In this document: positions 1 to 6,349 of the stretch, in pieces
Numbering within the stretch: position 1 is the first letter of the stretch
Layout of the letters: every line of letters begins with the position of its first letter
Assembly (NCBI GenBank): GCA_937890135.1
Contig: CALBYC010000159.1
Location: forward strand, 1-14,664
From: an uncultured Parabacteroides sp.
Lineage (GTDB): Bacteria > Bacteroidota > Bacteroidia > Bacteroidales > Tannerellaceae
Direction of reading: 5' to 3'
Length of the DNA: 14,664 nucleotides
Notes under the pieces: generated by a model
The model's database searches: none
The model's input: the letters and a program-made list of their open reading frames with translations, nothing else
Told to the model about the DNA's origin: nothing
Made by a program: the position numbers and the translations under genes

Positions 1-10
1 TGTTTTTCAT
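1..10 (-). CDS. Start of an unidentified gene running off the left edge
   Basis: On the minus strand the last bases read ATG AAA AAC A (Met-Lys-Asn...), with the ATG at 10-8. MKN followed by more sequence is a common beginning of secreted or ordinary proteins, but only three codons are visible, so no product can be named. The reason to propose it is context: the 300 bases upstream hold a -7 promoter element, a folded leader and an intrinsic terminator, all oriented toward this ATG. No Shine-Dalgarno sequence is seen, which is normal in Bacteroidetes. It could equally be a chance ATG. Confidence 0.35.
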
Positions 11-110
11 AGTTTTATATAGAAAAACGTTGCAGTTCTATTTGGACACTTCATTGCAAGGTGGTGCTTGCCGCCCCTTGGAATGCCCGTCGGAAAGGGT
101 GGCGGCTTTA

Positions 111-150
111 AAGAAAAAGGATGCCGCCTTTTTGGGAAAAGGTAGCATCC
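111..150 (-). terminator. Intrinsic terminator (attenuator) inside the left leader
   Basis: Minus strand: GGATGC (150-145) and CCTTTT (142-137) pair with AAAAGG (132-127) and GCATCC (124-119) around a short loop, with one 2-base internal bulge on each side, and are followed immediately by TTTTTCTT (118-111). The stem plus U-tract is that of a rho-independent terminator. It sits about 100 bases before the putative start codon at position 10, which suits premature termination control. On the plus strand the stem is also possible, but its T tract is poorer. Confidence 0.65.
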
Positions 151-248
151 TTTCGGTATTTTTGCCGCATCCGTTTTGCCCACCAATAGGCATGGCGGCA
201 GGTGAAGCCGGCCAGGACTCCACCCCCATGCAGGCCCCAATAAATACC
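111..248 (-). promoter_or_regulatory. Structured 5' leader with terminator: riboswitch or attenuator candidate
   Basis: Read on the minus strand, a 7-bp closing stem pairs 248-242 (GGTATTT) with 161-155 (AAATACC). Inside it GCATGG (231-226) pairs with CCATGC (195-190), and inside that a 7-bp hairpin pairs GGTGGAG (224-218) with CTTCACC (207-201). The single mismatch of that last stem on the plus strand (A opposite C) becomes a G-U pair on the minus strand, which weakly favours minus-strand transcription. The fold is followed within 5 bases by an intrinsic terminator (150-111). Another inverted repeat, GCCGCC/GGCGGC (106-101 with 75-70), lies between terminator and ATG. I compared it by eye with cobalamin, TPP, FMN, SAM, Moco, NiCo, ZTP and fluoride consensus cores and found no match. 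The class is unknown; it may also be an independent small RNA. Confidence 0.5.
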
Positions 249-254
249 TTGCGG

Positions 255-262
255 CAAAGATA
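255..262 (-). promoter_or_regulatory. Bacteroidetes -7 promoter element ahead of the left leader
   Basis: The minus strand reads TATCTTTG, an exact fit to the TAnnTTTG element used by the Bacteroidetes primary sigma factor. Transcription would begin near position 250, just before the closing stem of the folded leader. No good TTG or TTTG -33 element is found 19-21 bases upstream, so only half of the promoter is supported. Confidence 0.45.
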
Positions 263-287
263 CGTTTTGTTATCCTTAGGTTGTTAT

Positions 288-309
288 GAAAAACAACCCC
301 ACCACGGGG
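288..309 (-). terminator. Probable terminator of the TonB receptor gene
   Basis: Directly after the TAG stop, the minus strand has CCCC (309-306), a five-base loop, GGGG (300-297) and then TTGTTTTTC (296-288). The stem is short but GC-only and is followed by a T-rich tract. An overlapping alternative hairpin, GGTTGTT/AACAACC with a six-base loop, lies just downstream. Confidence 0.45.
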
Positions 310-2202
310 CTAAAATTCGATGTCTACGCCTCCCATTACGGTGGCTTTGGGCATCGGGAAGCCATCATTTATGGCATAACGAGTGGCGGTCAAGTTCTCC
401 CCCTTGACGAACAGTTTCATCCCTTTCCCCGGGGCCTGCCCGAACCGGTAAGATACCTTGGCATTCATCACCGTATAATCCTCGCTCTTCGTGCATGCCT
501 CGTCCGTGTAAAGCCCGAAGATGGATTGCACGGCCAAGTTGAATGTGAATCTTCCCGGGGAATAATTTGTCCCAGCATAGAACTTGTGCTTGGGCGCGCC
601 GGCAATCGGGTTGCTTTGATGCAAAAAGCTGTAATTCGTATGGAAAGAGAGGTTTTCCGTTATCTGGTAATTGATTTCCGCTTCGACCCCCTTGTTTGTA
701 AATTCCCCGGTATTTACATTTTTCGGTTTCCCGTTGATTTGGGCGACTCGAATCATATCTTTCCCATCGATGTAGAACAAGGCTAATTCCGCGCTCAGGC
801 GACCGTCCAAAAGTGTTTGGTCGAATGAGATTTCATAATTCACCATGTTTTCCGGCTTCAGATCGGGGTTCTTCGGCATAAACATGTAGAGTTCCCGGAT
901 ATTAGGACTTCGGAATCCTTTGGACACGGACGCCTTCCAGGCAGTGCCTTCCCAAGGCCGTGCCGTGATGCCAGCCTGCGGCACCCATTCCCCCCCGAAT
1001 GCGCTGTTGTGTTCATAACGCAGGCCGGCATTGATTCCGAACTTCTCGAAAAAATCTTGTTGCAAGACGGCATATCCGGCAGTTTCATTGACGCTTTTGT
1101 CTATAATCTCCTGCTTGCTTCCGTCGTTCATGTCGTTCCATGCGTGTCCGCCCCAGTTCTTGTAATCTACACCTACCGTGAGATTGTTTCCCGGGAAAAG
1201 GCGGAAGGATTCGTATAGCTGGATTCCCCAATTGTGGTCGTCAGAACGGAACAAGTAATCCTTGGGGCTTTCTCCTGAATAGTAGCCATCGTTGATTTTG
1301 TGATTGCCCCAGTTATAGAACAGGCGTATCGCCCCTCGGACTTTCTTGTGGTTGTTTTCCAGCCCCAACGAGGTCGTACCTCGCAGGACGTCCATCTTAT
1401 TGTCGGAAATGGGGGCTGAAATTTGCCCCGGGTTTTGGAATTTATATTTGGCGAGGCTGATGTCTCCGGAAATTTTGTACGAATCGCTGAAACGATAACC
1501 CAAATTGGCAAAGCCGTTGGTGATATGGAATTTGGAATTGGGGCGGTGTCCATCGGTACGGTCGTGGTTGATGGAGACAAAGCTGCTGAAGTCTCCTATG
1601 TTGTAACCGTTGTGAACCATATACTTTTGGGTATTGTACGAACCGTACATGACACGGGCTTGCGTATGCCTCCCTGCTTGGTGGTGCCGTCGGGTAATGA
1701 TGTTGATGACACCGCCCATGGCGTTCGACCCGTACAATAATGAACCCGGTCCGCGGATTACCTCCACTTTCTCGACATCGGATGCCACATATGTGTCCGG
1801 CAAGGAGTGCCCGAAGAGGCCCGCCCATTGGGGTTGGCCGTCAAACAAAACCAAGACCTTGTTCCCGCTGCCTACGCCACGGATGTTGATGCTTCCCGCT
1901 GCCCCGGTTGAAATGCCAAAGCCCGTGATGCCTTTTTCCGTGACGAACAAACCCGGCACTTGTTCTGACAGGACCGGCAATAAGGCCGATTCGCTACTGT
2001 TTTCTATTTTGTCGCGGTCGATGACTGAAATTGTCAAGGGGACGGAGTTCCGGCTTACCTCGATGCGGTTGGCAGAAACGACAACGCTATTCAACTGTAT
2101 CAAGCTGTCTACTTCCATCGGCCCGATGGCATGGACAGCGTGAAGTGTGATAATCCCCATGGCTGTCAAGACGTTCTTTCTTGTTTTTTCATTCATTCTC
2201 AT
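310..2202 (-). CDS. TonB-dependent outer-membrane receptor, possibly metal or metallophore uptake
   Basis: This 630-residue outer-membrane beta-barrel would import a scarce ligand using TonB-ExbBD energy. A Sec signal peptide covers about residues 1-25 (hydrophobic VLTAMGIITLHAVHA). A TonB-box-like stretch (NSVVVSA, 38-44) precedes the plug domain (about 52-171), with typical SINIRGVG, VLVLFDG, VEVIRGPGSLLYGSNAMGG and VINIIT motifs. The rest is barrel, ending in the terminal Phe (VDIEF) needed for BAM insertion. It has no N-terminal carboxypeptidase-like domain and no SusD partner, so it is a BtuB/FecA-size receptor, not a SusC. A His-rich segment (RRHHQAGRH, 171-179) follows the plug. It lies 57 bases downstream of the nikR-like gene on the same strand, suggesting co-transcription and metal-linked control, by analogy with NikR-regulated TonB receptors of Helicobacter. 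Substrate is inferred: nickel, cobalt, a metallophore or cobalamin are all possible. ATG 2202 and ATG 2196 are both usable starts. Confidence 0.93.
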   Translation of the reverse strand: MRMNEKTRKNVLTAMGIITLHAVHAIGPMEVDSLIQLNSVVVSANRIEVSRNSVPLTISVIDRDKIENSSESALLPVLSEQVPGLFVTEKGITGFGISTGAAGSINIRGVGSGNKVLVLFDGQPQWAGLFGHSLPDTYVASDVEKVEVIRGPGSLLYGSNAMGGVINIITRRHHQAGRHTQARVMYGSYNTQKYMVHNGYNIGDFSSFVSINHDRTDGHRPNSKFHITNGFANLGYRFSDSYKISGDISLAKYKFQNPGQISAPISDNKMDVLRGTTSLGLENNHKKVRGAIRLFYNWGNHKINDGYYSGESPKDYLFRSDDHNWGIQLYESFRLFPGNNLTVGVDYKNWGGHAWNDMNDGSKQEIIDKSVNETAGYAVLQQDFFEKFGINAGLRYEHNSAFGGEWVPQAGITARPWEGTAWKASVSKGFRSPNIRELYMFMPKNPDLKPENMVNYEISFDQTLLDGRLSAELALFYIDGKDMIRVAQINGKPKNVNTGEFTNKGVEAEINYQITENLSFHTNYSFLHQSNPIAGAPKHKFYAGTNYSPGRFTFNLAVQSIFGLYTDEACTKSEDYTVMNAKVSYRFGQAPGKGMKLFVKGENLTATRYAINDGFPMPKATVMGGVDIEF

Positions 2203-2211
2203 GAGTGCTTA

Positions 2212-2239
2212 GTGTTACGTATTCATATATTCGTGTTAC
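2212..2239. promoter_or_regulatory. GTGTTAC direct repeat between the nikR-like and TonB genes
   Basis: The 7-mer GTGTTAC occurs at 2212-2218 and again at 2233-2239 (plus-strand reading), exactly 21 bases apart, which is two helical turns. It lies 10 bases upstream of the receptor ATG. Same-face spacing suggests a site for a dimeric or tetrameric regulator, for example the upstream RHH protein. It does not look like the classical NikR inverted repeat GTATGA-N16-TCATAC. No TAnnTTTG is seen in this 57-base gap, so any promoter here would be non-consensus. Confidence 0.3.
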
Positions 2240-2259
2240 TGTACCCGCAAAAAAAAGGA

Positions 2260-2661
2260 TTAGTCCGCACGGCTCATCACCAATTTCCCGTGCTTGATTC
2301 CCTTGATTGTCGTCAACCTGTCCGACAAATCCGTTAACCGGTGAGCCTCGCCCATTACTGTCGCAATGTGCAAACAAAAATTCTTATTTATGTAATATTG
2401 GGTAGAGGAGAGAATCACGTCTTGATAATCCTGCTCTATCAAGGTGATCTTAGCACTGACATCCTTTTTGGATTGGTCGTACATGATGACAATCGTGCCG
2501 GCAACGATGTGGTTGCAAAGCCATTTCTTTTCAGCTATGTTTTTCTCTATCAGAAAGCGGATTGCTTGCGACCGGTTCGGGAAACCATTGTCAATGACGT
2601 ATTTGTCCAATGCGTCAGACACCTCATCATCCAATGATACTCCGAATCGTTTTAACCCCAT
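2260..2661 (-). CDS. nikR: NikR-like ribbon-helix-helix regulator lacking most nickel ligands
   Basis: This 133-residue cytoplasmic transcription factor has NikR architecture. The N-terminal ribbon-helix-helix (about 4-45) carries the DNA-reading strand KRFGVSLDD and the PNRSQAIRFLI helix that matches NNRSEAIRDIL of E. coli NikR. The C-terminal ACT-like regulatory domain (about 50-130) has IVIMYDQSKKDVSAKI and ends in GIKHGKLVM, equivalent to GVRHGHLQC. Aligned without gaps to the E. coli ligand region (H76, H87, H89, C95), the residues here are Q77, Q88, Y90 and C96: only the cysteine remains. Nickel sensing in the known square-planar site is therefore unlikely. C49, H51, C96 and H98 might form another site (inference). 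The gene comes first in a two-gene unit with the TonB receptor, so it probably controls that gene and itself. Length is normal for the family. A generic NikR annotation would overstate what is known. Confidence 0.85.
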   Translation of the reverse strand: MGLKRFGVSLDDEVSDALDKYVIDNGFPNRSQAIRFLIEKNIAEKKWLCNHIVAGTIVIMYDQSKKDVSAKITLIEQDYQDVILSSTQYYINKNFCLHIATVMGEAHRLTDLSDRLTTIKGIKHGKLVMSRAD

Positions 2662-2678
2662 GTTTGTTTATTTTGACG

Positions 2679-2705
2679 CAAATATAGATAAACTTTGAAA
2701 CTTTC
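2679..2705 (-). promoter_or_regulatory. Promoter and possible operator of the nikR-TonB unit
   Basis: On the minus strand TATATTTG (2686-2679) matches the Bacteroidetes -7 box and lies 17 bases before the nikR-like ATG. Just upstream, in the spacer, the plus strand has two adjacent octamers AAACTTTG (2690-2697) and AAACTTTC (2698-2705); the second half also forms the small inverted repeat GAAA-c-TTTC. This position suits a repressor. No clear -33 TTG was found. Confidence 0.5.
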
Positions 2706-2715
2706 ATTCCATCTG

Positions 2716-2746
2716 TTGGTGAAAATATAATAATATTATAATTTTG
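2716..2746 (+). promoter_or_regulatory. Bacteroidetes promoter of ispE
   Basis: TTG (2716-2718), a 20-base spacer and TAATTTTG (2739-2746) form a complete -33/-7 promoter. The predicted start lies about 25 bases before the ispE ATG. It is divergent from the nikR promoter, with under 60 bases between the two -7 boxes, so a regulator bound here could affect both. Confidence 0.7.
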
Positions 2747-2778
2747 GGAGAAAATAAAAAAACGAATAACGAACGGAT

Positions 2779-3585
2779 ATGATTTGTTTTCCGAATGCAA
2801 AAATCAACTTGGGACTGAATATTGTTCGCAAACGTCCCGATGGATATCACGACATAGAAACGGTCTTTTACCCTATTCCCGTGAAAGACGCATTGGAAGT
2901 TACTTCCGCGAGACACGATGAATTTCATGCTTCGGGAGTCCCAGTGGGTGTTCCAGCGGAGAAAAACCTGGTGATGAAAGCCTTGAACGAGCTAAGGAAA
3001 TATTACCCTATACCGGGTTTGAACGTCGGTCTGTTGAAAACCATCCCTTTTGGTGCGGGCTTGGGAGGGGGATCGGCCGATGCCGCATTCATGCTGCAAC
3101 TGGTCAATGAATTTTGCCAGTTGCATGTCCCGTCAAGCAGACTGGAGGAAATAGCGGCGTCTATAGGAGCCGATTGCCCTTTTTTTATACGGAACACGCC
3201 TGTTTTCGCTTCCGGCATCGGCAATGAATTTGAACCCGCATCGGTCGATTTGCACGGCTGGCATTTGTGTTTGGTCAAGCCCGACGTGTTCGTTTCCACG
3301 GCGGCAGCCTATTCCAAGGTCATTCCGGCTAAGCCCTCCCGCTCTTTGAAAGAAATAATGTCCATGCCTGTGGAACGGTGGAAAGAGATGTTGATCAATG
3401 ATTTCGAGCGCAGTGTATTCTCCGAGTTCCCGGCCATACGGGCAATCAAGGACAAACTGTATGCGTCTGGAGCGGCATATGCTTCTATGTCAGGTTCCGG
3501 GTCGTCCGTGTTCGGTCTGTTCAAAGAGGCGACGCAACTGGAGGAAACATTCCCGGGTTGTTTTGTCTGGGAGGGGGCATTGTAA
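2779..3585 (+). CDS. ispE: 4-diphosphocytidyl-2-C-methyl-D-erythritol kinase
   Basis: IspE phosphorylates the 2-hydroxyl of CDP-methylerythritol with ATP, the fourth step of the MEP route to isopentenyl diphosphate, in the cytosol. The 268-residue protein has the GHMP-kinase layout: N-terminal PNAKINLGLNI with the substrate Lys (K8), RPDGYHDIETVF, the glycine-rich ATP loop PFGAGLGGGSADAAF (90-104), the GADCPFF motif with the catalytic Asp (D132, equivalent to E. coli D141), and the C-terminal SGSGSSVFGLF motif. Length is slightly short but within the family range. ATG 2779 places the first conserved residues at positions 5-10, so the start is firm. It has its own promoter and an 85-base gap before tex. 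Confidence 0.97.
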   Translation: MICFPNAKINLGLNIVRKRPDGYHDIETVFYPIPVKDALEVTSARHDEFHASGVPVGVPAEKNLVMKALNELRKYYPIPGLNVGLLKTIPFGAGLGGGSADAAFMLQLVNEFCQLHVPSSRLEEIAASIGADCPFFIRNTPVFASGIGNEFEPASVDLHGWHLCLVKPDVFVSTAAAYSKVIPAKPSRSLKEIMSMPVERWKEMLINDFERSVFSEFPAIRAIKDKLYASGAAYASMSGSGSSVFGLFKEATQLEETFPGCFVWEGAL

Positions 3586-3628
3586 ATATATAAATAAATA
3601 GGGGAATAAGAAAGAATAAAATAATTGC

Positions 3629-3636
3629 TACTTTTG
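3629..3636 (+). promoter_or_regulatory. -7 element upstream of tex
   Basis: TACTTTTG fits TAnnTTTG, 34 bases before the tex ATG. No TTG occurs at the expected -33 distance. A read-through contribution from ispE is also possible, as no terminator is visible after ispE. Confidence 0.4.
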
Positions 3637-3654
3637 TTCTAGGCTAATAATATA

Positions 3655-3681
3655 ATGAGTAAATTAATATATGAAAATTGA
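3655..3681 (+). other. Short upstream ORF overlapping the tex start
   Basis: ATG at 3655 opens an eight-codon frame (MSKLIYEN) whose TGA at 3679-3681 lies 9 bases inside tex, in another frame. Translation of it would interfere or couple with tex initiation at 3671. It contains no biased codon run of the kind seen in attenuation peptides, and it may be chance in AT-rich leader DNA. Confidence 0.2.
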
Positions 3682-5803
3682 TTATTCCACTCTGATATCC
3701 AACAGCATACATATTTCTGATAAGCAAATCAAACAAACTATCGACCTATTAGAGTCCGGGGCTACCATTCCTTTCATAAGCCGTTACAGGAAAGAAATGA
3801 CAGGCGGACTGAACGAAGTGCAAATCTCTGACATCAAGGACAGTTTGGAAAAGTTCCAATCTATAGAATCCAGGAAAGAGTTCGTACGCAATGCCATTGA
3901 CAAAGCAGGCAAATTGACCGACGAATTGGTGAAGAGGCTCGAGAGCACTTGGGACAGCGATGAGATAGAAGATATATATTTGCCGTTTAAAGCCAAAAGG
4001 ACAACCCGGGCAGCACAGGCAAGGAAGAATGGATTGGAGCCTTTGGCCAAGGTTTTATTGGCACAAAACCGCACTTCGCTCCAAAACGTGACAGATTCCT
4101 TTGTGAAAAACGAAGTCAAAACGGGAAAGGAAGCCTTGCAAGGAGCTAAAGATATCATAGCTGAATGGGTAAGCGAGAACGAAAAGGTGCGTAATAGCGT
4201 TCGTAGAGCATTCCAGCAAGCGATTATCTCTTCTACAGTCATCTCCGGGAAAGAAGAAGAGGGAAACAAGTACGCAAACTATTTCCAATTCAAAGAAAAA
4301 CTATCCCGTTGCCAGTCCCATCGCATACTGGCCGTGTTACGCGCAAAGGAGGAGGGCATCTTGCGAGTCGGCATCACCCCTGCAAACGAGGAGTCTTGCC
4401 TGGACGCACTTTACAAGATATACCACAAACAAGACAACGTTTGCTGGGATGAAGTGAAGGCAGCCATTGATGATGCATATAAACGGTTATTGAGGCCATC
4501 GATAGAAGCAGAAGTCTTACGAGATTATAAACTGAAGGCAGACGAAGAAGCCATCAAGGTTTTCATCACCAACCTTCGTCAGTTGTTATTAGCCCCACCT
4601 TTAGGCCAATGCCGCGTTTTAGGCATTGACCCCGGCTTCCGGACAGGCTGTAAGCTGGTATGCTTGGACAGCCAAGGAAACTTGTTGCACAACGAAACGA
4701 TATACCCCCATCCTCCCAAGAATGAGAGAAAGCAGGCGACATTGAAAATACAACACTTGGTAGAAACATACGGCATAGATGCCATTGCGATAGGTAACGG
4801 GACGGCAGGCAGGGAAACAGAGTTATTCATTACCAATATCCGGTATCCACATCTGGTAAAAGTATTTGTCGTTAGCGAAGACGGGGCTTCCATTTATTCC
4901 GCATCAGCCTTGGCACGTGCCGAGTTTCCACAGTATGATGTCACGGTGCGCGGAGCTGTCAGCATTGGGCGAAGGTTGATGGATCCTTTGGCAGAACTGG
5001 TAAAAATAGACCCTAAAAGCATTGGTGTAGGCCAATACCAGCATACGGTAGACCAAACCCTGCTAAAAAAAAGCTTAGACCAGACCGTTGAAAGTTGCGT
5101 AAACAGTGTAGGAGTCAACGTAAACACCGCCAGCAAAGAGTTATTGGCATACGTTTCCGGAGTAGGGCCGTCCTTAGCTGCCAACATCGTCCGTTACCGG
5201 ACAGAGAACGGCCCTTTCAAAACCCGGTCGGAGCTGAAGCATGTCCCTCGCTTGGGAGAAAAGGCATTCGAACAATGCGCCGGTTTCTTACGTATCCAAG
5301 GAGGCAGCAATCCTTTAGACAATTCGGCCGTCCACCCCGAGCGGTATCCCATCGTAAGGCAAATGGCTAAAGATTTGAATTGCACGGTTGAGGACTTGAT
5401 ACGGGATAAAAAATTAAAGCAGCAGCTTGACCTGAGCAAATACATGAGCACATCGGTCGGAATGCCGACCCTCCAAGACATCATGGACGAATTGGACAAA
5501 CCCGGAAGAGACCCACGCAACAAAATAGAAGAATTCAGTTTCAACCAAGACGTCCATACATTGGACGACCTCCAAGACGGCATGGTGCTTCCCGGCATAG
5601 TCACCAATATCACCAATTTCGGATGTTTTGTAGACATCGGCATCAAAGAAAACGGGCTGGTGCATATCTCTGAAATAAGTGACCGTTACATCAGCAATCC
5701 GGCAGAAATAGTTTCCATGCACCAACATGTCCTGGTACGCATATTACAAGTAAACAAAAAGAATAAAAGAATACAATTATCAATGAAGGGAATTGAACAA
5801 TGA
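3671..5803 (+). CDS. tex: Tex-family RNA-binding transcription accessory protein
   Basis: Tex is a conserved cytosolic nucleic-acid-binding protein, related to eukaryotic Spt6, thought to act in transcription and RNA handling. The 710-residue protein has the full domain order: a helical N-terminal region (about 1-310) with IPFISRYRKEMTGGLNEVQ and YLPFKAKRTTRAAQARKNGLEPLA; a YqgF/RNase H-like domain from about 315 (RVLGIDPGFRTGCKLV); paired helix-hairpin-helix motifs from about 480 (VNVNTASKELLAYVSGVG, then FKTRSELKHVPRLGEKAFEQ); and a C-terminal S1 domain (about 632-706, DGMVLPGIVTNITNFGCFVD, ENGLVHISEIS). Length is slightly below the usual 720-780. The next gene begins within the ATGA overlap at its stop, indicating translational coupling with ybaK. 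No truncation or frameshift is seen. Confidence 0.97.
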   Translation: MKIDYSTLISNSIHISDKQIKQTIDLLESGATIPFISRYRKEMTGGLNEVQISDIKDSLEKFQSIESRKEFVRNAIDKAGKLTDELVKRLESTWDSDEIEDIYLPFKAKRTTRAAQARKNGLEPLAKVLLAQNRTSLQNVTDSFVKNEVKTGKEALQGAKDIIAEWVSENEKVRNSVRRAFQQAIISSTVISGKEEEGNKYANYFQFKEKLSRCQSHRILAVLRAKEEGILRVGITPANEESCLDALYKIYHKQDNVCWDEVKAAIDDAYKRLLRPSIEAEVLRDYKLKADEEAIKVFITNLRQLLLAPPLGQCRVLGIDPGFRTGCKLVCLDSQGNLLHNETIYPHPPKNERKQATLKIQHLVETYGIDAIAIGNGTAGRETELFITNIRYPHLVKVFVVSEDGASIYSASALARAEFPQYDVTVRGAVSIGRRLMDPLAELVKIDPKSIGVGQYQHTVDQTLLKKSLDQTVESCVNSVGVNVNTASKELLAYVSGVGPSLAANIVRYRTENGPFKTRSELKHVPRLGEKAFEQCAGFLRIQGGSNPLDNSAVHPERYPIVRQMAKDLNCTVEDLIRDKKLKQQLDLSKYMSTSVGMPTLQDIMDELDKPGRDPRNKIEEFSFNQDVHTLDDLQDGMVLPGIVTNITNFGCFVDIGIKENGLVHISEISDRYISNPAEIVSMHQHVLVRILQVNKKNKRIQLSMKGIEQ

Positions 5804-6285
5804 AAGAGAAAATAAACAAAACGAATGTCGCCCGCTTGCTGGACAAGGCGAAAGTCGCATACGAACTAGTTCCTTACGAGGTTGACGAGAACGATTTGAG
5901 TGCGACACACGTAGCGAAACAATTAGGAGAAAACATCGAGCAAGTATTCAAGACGCTTGTATTAAGAGGTGATAAAAACGGCTACTTCGTTTGTGTAGTC
6001 CCAGGGGATGCGGAAGTGAATCTGAAAAAAGCGGCAAAGGTATCCGGCAACAAGAGCTGCGAAATGATCCATGTAAAAGAGCTATTGCCCTTGACGGGAT
6101 ACATACGCGGCGGCTGCTCGCCTATCGGCATGAAAAAGCACTTCCCCACCTATATACACATGACGGCAGAACAATATGACCATATTTATGTCAGTGCTGG
6201 ACAACGGGGCTTGCAAGTACGCATTGCTCCAGAAGACCTGATTCGTGAATCAAGGGCTGAGGTCACAGACTTGCTTTCCCTTTGA
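5800..6285 (+). CDS. ybaK: YbaK/EbsC Cys-tRNA(Pro) deacylase
   Basis: Members hydrolyse cysteine mischarged on tRNA(Pro), a trans-editing step that protects translation accuracy. The 161 residues cover the whole YbaK/prolyl-tRNA editing fold: FKTLVLRG with the essential lysine (K51), VVPGDAEVNLKKAAK, the conserved GYIRGGCSPIGMKK loop (100-113) and SAGQRGLQV. This is the single-domain YbaK type, not a ProX or ProRS insertion domain. Its ATG overlaps the tex stop (ATGA), so it is probably the second gene of a tex-ybaK operon. A strong inverted repeat follows 6 bases after the stop. Substrate assignment comes from family knowledge only. Confidence 0.93.
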   Translation: MKEKINKTNVARLLDKAKVAYELVPYEVDENDLSATHVAKQLGENIEQVFKTLVLRGDKNGYFVCVVPGDAEVNLKKAAKVSGNKSCEMIHVKELLPLTGYIRGGCSPIGMKKHFPTYIHMTAEQYDHIYVSAGQRGLQVRIAPEDLIRESRAEVTDLLSL

Positions 6286-6290
6286 TGAGG

Positions 6291-6343
6291 AAACGGTTCA
6301 AACCGCGTTCGAATGAGATTCGGCCACTGTTTGAACCGTTTTT
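6291..6343. terminator. Shared terminator between ybaK and thuA (convergent genes)
   Basis: A perfect 13-bp inverted repeat, AAACGGTTCAAAC (6291-6303) and GTTTGAACCGTTT (6329-6341), closes a 25-base loop and continues into a T-run (6339-6343) on the plus strand. It lies between convergent stop codons. The T tract is good for the plus direction (ybaK) and poor for the minus direction, where it would act mostly as a 3' stabilising stem. Confidence 0.8.
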
Positions 6344-6349
6344 AGGAAA

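Noticed and set aside
1..18. The window start (TGTTTTTCATAGT...) resembles the first bases of the sRNA at 14383 (TGTTTTTCATGGT...)
   Set aside because: The match is only about 16 of 18 low-complexity bases, the rest of the sRNA (TTTAAGGTTAACAA and the terminator) is absent, and the same bases are explained as a minus-strand ATG AAA AAC start. The promoter that would decide lies outside the window.
181..240. Cobalamin riboswitch, because ACCTGCC occurs on the minus strand
   Set aside because: The B12 box needs a contiguous AGYCAGGAGACCTGCC-like block plus GGGAA and GCCACTG core elements; here the two halves are split by 10 extra bases and the other elements are missing.
30..407. Plus-strand 125-codon ORF at the left end
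   Set aside because: It runs antisense through the structured leader and the end of the TonB gene, has no family motif and no ribosome binding site; judged a shadow frame.
1442..1828. Long minus-strand ORFs in other frames inside the TonB gene (also 1173-1580)
   Set aside because: They lie wholly within a gene with full TonB receptor motifs and show no recognisable domain; overlapping shadow frames.
5194..5646. 150-codon minus-strand ORF inside tex
   Set aside because: Antisense to the HhH-S1 part of tex, with no motifs and no promoter; shadow frame.
6291..6341. The 13-bp inverted repeat as a transposon end or attachment site
   Set aside because: It lies between convergent stop codons with a T-run on the plus side, has no transposase or target duplication nearby, and fits a terminator.
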